From assembly GCF_038007305.1 (NCBI RefSeq), contig NZ_JBBOWV010000001.1, positions 2,594,501 through 2,658,500 of the forward strand: 64,000 nt of DNA, read 5' to 3'. The translations under genes and the position numbers were made by a program. The notes below the pieces were generated by a model. It was not told the DNA's origin and did not search any database. It saw nothing but the letters and a program-made list of their open reading frames with translations. Source of the DNA: Solibacillus sp. FSL W7-1436 (lineage in GTDB: Bacteria; Bacillota; Bacilli; Bacillales_A; Planococcaceae). This document shows positions 57,855 through 64,000 of the stretch, piece by piece (the first letter of the stretch is position 1; every line of letters starts with the position of its first letter).

Positions 57855-59297
57855 CTATTTCATTTGGAAATCATTTTTGATCTTAACGGCTAATGGACTG
57901 TGCTGTTTTATGTATTCCATCATTAAATCGGGGATGAATTTACCGGCTTCACGGACAGGCTGTTTTTTAAACATCTGCATTTGGTGCGCACCTGTTGCAC
58001 GGTAACTATTGAAGGCAACTTCAAAAATCTCATTTTCCTTAATGGTGCTTCCTTCAAATGTCAGCTTCGTGACACGCTGGCCTGTTTGTTGAGACAGATC
58101 AATTGTGTAATCAATGCCACCCCACAAATCATAAACATACGGCTGCGGCTCCGGATAGTGCACGGCCATACTAAAATCGATTTCGCCTTTATCGTTTAGC
58201 GCAAAGACAGCGGCACTTTGTTCGATCGCCCGGCGGATTTCAGATCCGGTCATTTGTATGACGAGTAACCGGTTAGCCCGGGGAAGATTATGTAAAACAT
58301 GCTCACGGGTTATTTTTTCCGGAAAGCCGCCCTGTGGATGATAGGGCAGTTCAATGACCGAAATTTGGGCACCCGTGTAATGGAGCTGCATATCATGGAG
58401 CAGTTGTGTATAGGCAGTCATTTTTGTACGGGGTGCAAAAAAGTCCGGATAAGTCAGTACTGCATTTGCTGTTCCGATTTGCTGTTTTTTCCACGTATTA
58501 AACTCTGGAAAAGACTGCATTTTTAATGTGGATTCTGCATGGACGATTGATGGTTCAAAAGAAAATGTTCCGTGCTCCACAGTGACATCAATCTGCGCAA
58601 AGCAATATGCATTTGCTCCAGGTTGCACGACAGCAACACCGTTTTGCACTGTGGCAATTTCCAGGTGCTGATGACCGGTAATGAGTATGTCAATGCCTTC
58701 TATTTCATGAAGCATACGGTAGCCTTCATTTTCGCCTTGTTCCAGATCTATTAGGTGACCGCTAGAAAGATCGCGTTCAAATCCGCCGTGATAGCTTAAA
58801 ATGACAAGCTGTGCCTGTTCAGCATCGCGGACGTGCTTAACGGTTTTTTTTGCGCTTTCAAATGCGTTTTCGAAGTCCAGATGCTTTGTCGATTCACATT
58901 CATCCCAGTTTTTTGTGAAGTGCGTCACGACCCCTATGACAGCAATGCGCAGACCGTTTATTTCTTTAATAAAATATGGTTCGGCAAACCCGTGAATATT
59001 GGCGGCAATCCAGGGGAAATTGGTGTCGGTGCGGATCGCCTGGATTTTTTCGGGAGAATAGTTGAACTCATGATTGCCGAAAACTGCAACATCATAGCCG
59101 AGTGTGTTTGCAAGTTCGATTTGCGGGTGCTGTTTTTGGACAACATAATCGTAATAATAGCTTAAATGACTTCCGTGCAAAAAATCGCCGTTATCGATCA
59201 ACAAATCGGGCTGTCTGGCGGAAATCATTTGCGCAAGCTGTGAAAAGCGTTCGGTATGTCCATGGATATCGCTCGTCGCAATAATAGTAAATTTCAT
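57855..59297 (-). CDS. Bifunctional metallophosphatase/5'-nucleotidase family protein
   Basis: 480-residue calcineurin-like phosphoesterase of the UshA/YunD type. Metal motifs TSDIHGH, NGDFLHGS, FGNHEFNY, ILSYHGG and TGHQHLE lie in the first 230 residues, followed by a 5'-nucleotidase C-terminal domain. No signal peptide is seen with the start at 59297 (MKFTIIATSDIHG), so it is probably cytosolic, unlike secreted UshA. This start follows AAAGGAAG; a longer in-frame reading adds 19 unlike residues. The substrate is not determined. Confidence 0.88.
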   Translation of the reverse strand: MKFTIIATSDIHGHTERFSQLAQMISARQPDLLIDNGDFLHGSHLSYYYDYVVQKQHPQIELANTLGYDVAVFGNHEFNYSPEKIQAIRTDTNFPWIAANIHGFAEPYFIKEINGLRIAVIGVVTHFTKNWDECESTKHLDFENAFESAKKTVKHVRDAEQAQLVILSYHGGFERDLSSGHLIDLEQGENEGYRMLHEIEGIDILITGHQHLEIATVQNGVAVVQPGANAYCFAQIDVTVEHGTFSFEPSIVHAESTLKMQSFPEFNTWKKQQIGTANAVLTYPDFFAPRTKMTAYTQLLHDMQLHYTGAQISVIELPYHPQGGFPEKITREHVLHNLPRANRLLVIQMTGSEIRRAIEQSAAVFALNDKGEIDFSMAVHYPEPQPYVYDLWGGIDYTIDLSQQTGQRVTKLTFEGSTIKENEIFEVAFNSYRATGAHQMQMFKKQPVREAGKFIPDLMMEYIKQHSPLAVKIKNDFQMK

Positions 59298-59418
59298 TGG
59301 GAAAACTTCCTTTAATATTTCATTTTCCTTATTATAGCGTGAATTATTGCGCAACAGTTCTGAAAGTGATTAAATAAATATATAAGTAGTTTACGCTAAA
59401 TTATAGGAGATGGTAATT

Positions 59419-59748
59419 ATGATTACTGTTACAAACCGTATTCAAGTAAAAAAAGGATTTGCCGAAAAAATGGCCCCACAATTTGTACAACCAGGTCCAT
59501 TACAGGAATTCGAAGGGTTCCAAAAAGTAGAAGTATTAGTTTCGACGCAATTTGAAGAGTATGATGAAATGAGCGTTGTCATGTACTGGGATTCAAAAGA
59601 AAACTTTGCTGTATGGCGTGAAAGTGATGCATTCAAACAATCACACAAACGTCCATCTGAAAGTGAAGGCGCAGGTCACCAAGGTGAATCGCCAATGCTA
59701 GGCTCACAAATCGTGATCGCCGAAGTTGCTGGCACTATCTCGAAATAA
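59419..59748 (+). CDS. Haem-degrading monooxygenase, IsdG family
   Basis: 109-residue ferredoxin-like-fold (ABM) protein. The residues used by IsdG/IsdI are readable: Asn in ITVTNRIQVKKG (residue 5-6 region), Trp in FAVWRESDAF, and the haem-ligand His in FKQSHKRP. It probably opens haem to release iron. ATG at 59419 follows TAGGAGATGG by 8 nt. No convincing Fur box was found upstream. Confidence 0.85.
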   Translation: MITVTNRIQVKKGFAEKMAPQFVQPGPLQEFEGFQKVEVLVSTQFEEYDEMSVVMYWDSKENFAVWRESDAFKQSHKRPSESEGAGHQGESPMLGSQIVIAEVAGTISK

Positions 59749-59756
59749 TGTTAATG

Positions 59757-59790
59757 GGTGTCCTAATGTTTTCGTTAGGGCACCTTTATG
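59757..59790 (+). terminator. Intrinsic terminator after the IsdG-type gene
   Basis: The stem GGTGTCCTAA / TTAGGGCACC is followed by TTTATG. Confidence 0.7.
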
Positions 59791-59867
59791 CTATACATAC
59801 GTTTGATTAAAATACATATTACCGATACTTTCACAAATCGTGAATGAAAAACAGAAGGGTGTTATTA

Positions 59868-60572
59868 ATGTCGAACATGGAGCAATATTTTTATGACGGA
59901 CAGTTTTTAAAATGCTATGAAGAAGCAAAACGCCAGTTAAAAAGCGGCGGAAATGAAGTACAGGCTACGCAATTTTTAAAAATCTTCGAAAAATACGAGT
60001 ATGAAAAATTCCCGAAGCCGACTGCACAGATTCCGCAAAGCGTGGAACGTGCAAATGAAAGCTATCCGGAAAATGATGAGGTTGAACAACTGCGGGCAAT
60101 CAAAGATGAACAGCAGTTTTCGGAAAAAGTGAAACAGCTGGAACACGATGCCCGGACAGCGGATGCTGAACGGAAAGCACAGTCGTTTTATGTACAGGGC
60201 CATCTTTTTTTAATGGCGCACCATTATGATGAAAGTGTGCACTGCTTTATGCAAGCGGTGAAACATCATCCAAACAAGGCATTGTATTACGGAATTGCAG
60301 GCCAGACGATGAACCGCTTTAACTGGTCGCCGTTTGATGTGATGGTCTATATTGAGCGGGCGATCGACATGGATCCGGAAAATGCAAGATGGTACTGGAA
60401 TAAGGCACTTGTTTTAACGCAGCTGTACAAAGATTTGAATGCCGAGCCGTTTTTGGAAAATGCTTTAATTGCTATTGAAAAAGCAATCGAGACATGCCGC
60501 GAAGATCAAGTATCGCTGCGTTCAGGCATTGATTCAACATTGGAAAATTTGAAGGAATATCTTTTCAATTAA
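59868..60572 (+). CDS. TPR-like repeat protein
   Basis: 234-residue cytosolic helical protein. Tetratricopeptide-like units are clearest at about 115-190 (FYVQGHLFLMAHHYDESVHCFMQAVKHHPNKALYYGIAG; VMVYIERAIDMDPENARWYWNKALVLTQL). An acidic coiled region precedes them. No catalytic motif; probably a protein-protein adaptor. ATG at 59868 follows AGAAGGG. It lies 28 nt before the next gene and is probably cotranscribed with it. Confidence 0.75.
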   Translation: MSNMEQYFYDGQFLKCYEEAKRQLKSGGNEVQATQFLKIFEKYEYEKFPKPTAQIPQSVERANESYPENDEVEQLRAIKDEQQFSEKVKQLEHDARTADAERKAQSFYVQGHLFLMAHHYDESVHCFMQAVKHHPNKALYYGIAGQTMNRFNWSPFDVMVYIERAIDMDPENARWYWNKALVLTQLYKDLNAEPFLENALIAIEKAIETCREDQVSLRSGIDSTLENLKEYLFN

Positions 60573-60600
60573 CGAAGCACCGGTAGATGGAGGAACAAGC

Positions 60601-61038
60601 ATGAAGTTTTTATCTTGGAAAGGTATTTCAATATACTTAACGATTATTTTATTTTTACTCATTTTTATTCAGATTCTGGACTGGAACAAAGGGAAAGACA
60701 AAGAGGGGCAATATGCGGTGGAGCTGGAAAAAGCTTATACGGATCTGGTTGATTTCCAAACGTATATTGTGAACGACGAAGTGCAGGTCGATGACAATAA
60801 GCATGTGCTGACGATGTATGAAAAAAACTTTCAATACCAGTTGAGCATGTTCATTGATATTTTCGGCAATAAAAAAGCAGATGACGGTGATGCGAATCTA
60901 TTCGATTCCTATAAACAGATCGATGAGGCATTGACAGCATTTTATGAAGCGGAAAGCGCGGAACAGCAGGGGCAGGCACATGAGCAGCTGCTAGACGCGA
61001 AACAATCGCTGTTTACTATTTTGAATGATTTGAAATAA
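60601..61038 (+). CDS. Hypothetical membrane-anchored protein
   Basis: 145 residues: one N-terminal transmembrane helix (about residues 8-27, GISIYLTIILFLLIFIQIL) and an extracytoplasmic or cytosolic acidic helical domain (ELEKAYTDLVDFQTYIVNDE; YKQIDEALTAFYEAESAEQ). No family recognised. ATGGAGGAAC precedes the ATG. Second gene after the TPR protein, with which it may act. Confidence 0.65.
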   Translation: MKFLSWKGISIYLTIILFLLIFIQILDWNKGKDKEGQYAVELEKAYTDLVDFQTYIVNDEVQVDDNKHVLTMYEKNFQYQLSMFIDIFGNKKADDGDANLFDSYKQIDEALTAFYEAESAEQQGQAHEQLLDAKQSLFTILNDLK

Positions 61039-61042
61039 TATT

Positions 61043-61086
61043 GGGCTCACGAACGCTTTGAGGGAAGCGGGGCGTGGGCTTTTTTG
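61043..61086 (+). terminator. Intrinsic terminator before repeat array 2
   Basis: The stem GGGCTCACG / CGTGGGCT with an inner CGCTT/AAGCG pairing is followed by TTTTTTG. Confidence 0.82.
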
Positions 61087-61122
61087 TGGGGTGTGCGTGG
61101 GGGCTGCGGGCCGGCGGAAAAG

Positions 61123-62056
61123 TTCTAATATCCGTGCAGGAAGTTCTAATAAATTTGAAAAAGTTCTAATATATCATTGATTTTCTAATATATGGCGCGG
61201 ATCTTCTAATAAGTGCGCCCGATTTTCTAATATCGGTGACAGATATTCTAATAAGTCCCTTTGATTATCTAATAAACTCGAAAAAGTTCTAATAAATCAA
61301 TGCCGGTGTATGCCAAAGCGTCTGCGGACCATTATAAAGCCCGGCTCTTCAATGAGAAATCCTTGAACTTCTAATATCGCTACCAAAAGTTCTAATAAAT
61401 CTCTCAGATCTTCTAATAAGCCGAAAAAAGTTCTAATAAATTAAAATTGGGCCACCATTTGTATGTAAGCCCTAAATAATCGCTTAATGTTCTAATATCC
61501 GTGCCGGAAGTTCTAATAAAACCAGAAAAGTTCTAATAAATCACTGATCTTCTAATATATGGTGCGGAACTTCTAATAAGTGGCTCCGATTTTCGAATAT
61601 CGCTGTCAGAAGTTCTAATAAGTCCCTCAGATCTTCTAATAAACCGAAAAAAGTTCTAATAAATCAAAGACTGCGACTCTATAGCCAACCTGAAATCCTA
61701 AAAGGACCGTTATTTTCGTCAAAAGCGCTTAGTCTTCTAATATCAATGCTAAAAGTTCTAATAAGTACCACAGATCTTCTAATAAACCGAAAAAAGTTCT
61801 AATAAAATAATGCCGGCGCACTCCAGAGCCACCTTGGAACCATATAAAGACGGTTACTACAGCCAAGAACCGCTGTAATTCTAATATCGCAGCCAAATGT
61901 TCTAATAAATCAAGCCGGGTGCACTCCCTAGTCACCTTGAAAACCTAAAAGGACCGGTTCTACAGCCAAGAACCCCATAATCTTCTAATATTGCCGCCAA
62001 AAGTTCTAATAACCCCTACAGATCTTCTAATAAATCTAAAAAACTTCTAATAAATC
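61123..62056. repeat. Phased 20-21-bp repeat array 2 (TTCTAATA type), 32 units
   Basis: Thirty-two copies of TTCTAATA (two are one-base variants, ATCTAATA at 61267 and TTCGAATA at 61592) lie all in one orientation. Spacings are 19-21 bp within runs; five gaps of 59, 82, 81, 82 and 83 bp are near-multiples of the same step. The next four bases alternate between TATC/TATG-like and AAxx-like ends. Units 1-9 and 14-22 form a diverged duplication 367 bp apart. Four of the long gaps contain related sequence (CCGG, CACC, TATAAAG or TAAAAGGACCG). It occupies nearly all of the gene-free stretch 61039-62138 between convergent genes. Confidence 0.92.
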
Positions 62057-62138
62057 ATCCCCCAAAAAAAGCCGTCCCAAAGTTATCTAGCAAACTTCAG
62101 GACAGCCCGTGCCTCAGCCACAGCCTTAGCCGCAGCCA

Positions 62139-62456
62139 TTACTTTTTCTTCTTCTTATCCTTCACAAACGCAAATACGATCATCGCAACCCAGATCACGG
62201 CGATCGCTATAAACATGTAAAAGTTTTTCGGGGAGCTGGATAAACTCAACTCATCCGCCAAAATTCCGCCAATCGACTGCAACTGGGCACTTAATAAAAT
62301 GATCAGCGCACCAATAAATAACATGATTTTAGGATTGATCGCAAAGCGCAGCAGCACAATGATGAACAACGCTGAGAAGATCAGCAGCAAGGTGAAGAGG
62401 GGGTCCAGTAATGTGAGTGTTCCGTCTTTTGCAAAGTTTTCGTACGTAAATGTCAT
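62139..62456 (-). CDS. Hypothetical membrane protein downstream of liaR
   Basis: 105 residues with three hydrophobic helices (about 22-38, 45-65, 80-98) and a short basic tail (KDKKKKK). No family recognised; it is not LiaF, which is larger. ATG at 62456 follows AAGGAG. It lies 12 nt after liaR on the same strand and is probably the last gene of the lia operon here, suggesting a role in envelope-stress sensing (inference). Confidence 0.65.
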   Translation of the reverse strand: MTFTYENFAKDGTLTLLDPLFTLLLIFSALFIIVLLRFAINPKIMLFIGALIILLSAQLQSIGGILADELSLSSSPKNFYMFIAIAVIWVAMIVFAFVKDKKKKK

Positions 62457-62468
62457 GAAAAATTCTCC

Positions 62469-63098
62469 TTACTTTACTAAGCCATTTTGAAATGCATAGA
62501 CGACAGCCTGTGTGCGGTCCTGCACTTCGAGTTTACTTAAAATGTTGCTGACATGGGTTTTCACTGTTTTTAATGCGATAAACAGTTCTTCTGCTATTTC
62601 CTGATTGGCAAGGCCGCGCGCCATACATAACAGTACTTCCATTTCCCGGTCTGTTAAATGGTTGTGCAGGGCGGGGGCCGTTCCGCGCATACGGGCCATT
62701 ACCCGTGTCGTTGCTTCCGGCTCAAGAACGGTTTCCCCGTTCATCGTTTTCCGGATCGCATCGGCAATCTGCTTGGCATTGCTCGTTTTCAGTATATAGC
62801 TGACAGCACCTGCTTCAAGTGCCGGGTATAATTTATCGTCATCGATAAAGCTTGTGACAATCATTACTTTTGCTTGCGGCCATTGTGCCAGTATTTCGGC
62901 AGTCGCTTCAGCACCGGTTTTGATCGGCATCACATTGTCCATCAGCACAATATCCGGCTTTAGCGCCAATACTGTTTCAATCGCTTCCTCGCCGTTTGTC
63001 GCTTCGCCGATGACTTCGATATCGGGTTGTGCCGATAAATAGGCGGCGACCCCGATTCGAACCATTTCGTGATCATCTACTATGACAACTTTAATCAT
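62469..63098 (-). CDS. liaR: Response regulator LiaR (NarL/LuxR type)
   Basis: 209-residue DNA-binding regulator of the Lia cell-envelope-stress system. The receiver domain has the acidic pocket VDDHE and the phosphoacceptor Asp in DIVLMDNVMP (about residue 54); VTSFIDDDKLYPALEAGAVSYILKTS is typical of LiaR/VraR. The C-terminal LuxR helix-turn-helix is LTDREMEVLLCMARGLANQEIAEELFIALKTVKTHVSNILSKL. It overlaps liaS by 8 nt. Confidence 0.9.
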   Translation of the reverse strand: MIKVVIVDDHEMVRIGVAAYLSAQPDIEVIGEATNGEEAIETVLALKPDIVLMDNVMPIKTGAEATAEILAQWPQAKVMIVTSFIDDDKLYPALEAGAVSYILKTSNAKQIADAIRKTMNGETVLEPEATTRVMARMRGTAPALHNHLTDREMEVLLCMARGLANQEIAEELFIALKTVKTHVSNILSKLEVQDRTQAVVYAFQNGLVK

Positions 63099-64000
63099 TC
63101 ATTTGTTCCTCCTTTTTGAGCGGAACTTTCACTTCGACAATTGTTCCTTCATCCGGTACAGAGACAATTTTATACGTGCAGCCAATTTCGACAGCGCGTT
63201 CGGCAATATTGCGCAGCCCGTAAGAAGTCGTTTTATCTCCATCCATATTGAAACCGAGCCCATTATCCTGAATGCGCAAAATCGCAAGCTGGTCGCGCGC
63301 AATCAATAACAGTTCGACTTCCGTTGCTTTTGCATGGCGCAGTGTATTCGATAAAGCTTCCTGGGCAATACGGAATAGATGATCTTCTTCCGCTTTTGAT
63401 AATGCGATTTCTTCGATTTGGTAATCAATATTGAAATAAACTTTTTCCTGTAATTCTACAATCAGATCTTCTAAACCTTCCGCCAAGCTTTTATTGTGCA
63501 GGGCAACAGGCCGCAAATGAAGGAGAAGTGCGCGCATTTCGAGCTGTGCCTGTTGGACGATTTTTTCCACCTGCCCCAGCTGCTTTTGTGCAAATTCATC
63601 CTGCCGCTGTTCTGTAAGCGCGGACAGAAGCATGGATGCCGCAAACAGCTGCTGGGAAACAGAATCATGCAGTTCGCGTGCAAGCCGCTGACGTTCTGCA
63701 AGAAGCCGCTCCTGGACGATGGCGTCATTTGTTTCCACTTTTTCATTGGAAAGGCGCTGTAATGATGTGCGCTGTGTTTCGATTAATTCGTTCGTTTCGC
63801 GCAAGGCTTTTTTTAATGAGCCATTCGCTTTCTTGAACTTTTGTGCAAAATCAGGCTCCGCAACTTTTTTCACGATGCGTGTCATCTGATTTTCTTTCAT
63901 TTTCAATGCGATCGATATCCATAAGGAAATAAAGAAGCTCGTCGTTGTTGCGATCATGGCGATTACGGCAACAATCGGAATGGAATAATCATCGTTTTCC
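63091..64000 (-). CDS. liaS: Sensor histidine kinase LiaS (5' end beyond the window)
   Basis: The frame stays open through base 64000, so the start lies to the right; about 303 residues are visible. One membrane helix (IPIVAVIAMIATTTSFFISLWISIAL) is followed by a HAMP-like coiled region. The HisKA_3 phosphoacceptor lies in ERQRLARELHDSVSQQLFA, and an HATPase domain has RIAQEALSNTLRHAKA and DNGLGFN. This is the NarX/LiaS type that pairs with NarL-type regulators. The reading adjoining liaR supports LiaS; liaF would be expected further upstream, outside the window. Confidence 0.9.
   Translation of the reverse strand, partial: ENDDYSIPIVAVIAMIATTTSFFISLWISIALKMKENQMTRIVKKVAEPDFAQKFKKANGSLKKALRETNELIETQRTSLQRLSNEKVETNDAIVQERLLAERQRLARELHDSVSQQLFAASMLLSALTEQRQDEFAQKQLGQVEKIVQQAQLEMRALLLHLRPVALHNKSLAEGLEDLIVELQEKVYFNIDYQIEEIALSKAEEDHLFRIAQEALSNTLRHAKATEVELLLIARDQLAILRIQDNGLGFNMDGDKTTSYGLRNIAERAVEIGCTYKIVSVPDEGTIVEVKVPLKKEEQMND

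Noticed and set aside
59298-59354. Nineteen extra N-terminal residues on the 5'-nucleotidase-type protein
   Set aside because: The family starts at the metal-binding strand (MKFTIIATSDIHG), and AAAGGAAG lies right before that ATG.
59350-59418. Fur box before the IsdG-type gene
   Set aside because: The AT-rich stretch does not match the TGATAATNATTATCA symmetry well enough to claim.
61123-62056. CRISPR array
   Set aside because: The repeated core is only 8 bp, the intervals are 11-13 bp and themselves related, and no cas gene is present. The same applies to 21274-21742.

Overview
The window is chromosomal DNA of a low-GC, endospore-forming Bacillota, most likely Planococcaceae/Caryophanaceae (the Solibacillus-Lysinibacillus side). 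This rests on the Bacillus-type gene order around dnaJ, era, dnaG-sigA, ispH and nfo, the sporulation genes yqfC and yqfD, a single-chain glycyl-tRNA synthetase, an SLH-anchored surface protein, and strong AGGAGG ribosome-binding sites in front of many TTG/GTG starts. No phage, plasmid, integrase, transposase, rRNA, tRNA or CRISPR gene was seen. Most of the window is conserved backbone with lineage-specific insertions between core genes.

Layout: 1-3038 holds dnaJ (left-truncated), prmA and rsmE, the last two separated by a palindromic repeat and a hairpin. 3349-9484 is accessory: a CrtN-type desaturase, a YvbH-type PH-domain protein, an orphan HEAT-repeat membrane protein, mtaB, a second palindromic repeat and a lipoprotein. 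9576-21219 runs deoC, rpsU, yqeZ-floA-yqfB, a lipoprotein, yqfC-yqfD-phoH, pgpH, ybeY-dgkA-cdd-era. 21274-21742 is a phased repeat array, then a CapA-like protein and recO. 23942-27726 holds an MBL hydrolase facing an inverted block (EcsC family, an unknown protein, T-box-controlled glyQS). 28096-37335 is ccpN-yqfL, dnaG-sigA, a membrane protein, an acyl-CoA dehydrogenase, cccA, trmK-yqfO. 37477-48945 is ispH, a DUF1450 protein, yqfQ, cshB, nfo, a PBP4-type peptidase, pcp, an SLH/LRR surface protein, yqfT and the Zur-boxed znuCB-zur operon. 48995-54347 is a cobalamin-riboswitch operon for corrinoid salvage. 54489-64000 is ilvE, yuaF-floT, a 5'-nucleotidase-type enzyme, an IsdG-type protein, a TPR protein, a large phased repeat array, and liaR-liaS (liaS right-truncated).

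Two signals stand out. First, two unrelated-looking intergenic arrays (21.27-21.74 kb and 61.12-62.06 kb) are built from a short TTCTA/TTCCA core recurring every 20-21 bp (two DNA helical turns) over 20 and 32 units. Larger gaps in both are near-multiples of the same period, so phase is kept while reading frame is not. This points to a DNA-level role, such as a phased protein-binding or bending array, and I know no named family for it. Second, five genes or operons carry ECF-type promoters (TGAAAC, 16-17 nt, CGTA or CGTC) 32-40 nt before the start: yvbH, yqeZ-floA, the EcsC gene, the SLH/LRR gene and yuaF-floT. Together with liaRS they suggest a cell-envelope-stress regulon dense in this window.

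The cobalamin operon combines a diverged PduO-like adenosyltransferase, a BtuF without BtuCD, CobU, CobS, an alpha-ribazole phosphatase, a degenerate second CobU-like protein, and a CblT/CblS-like pair for alpha-ribazole uptake and phosphorylation. It therefore looks like nucleotide-loop assembly from salvaged precursors, with no de novo corrin-ring genes. All functional calls come from reading sequence and family motifs; no database search was run.
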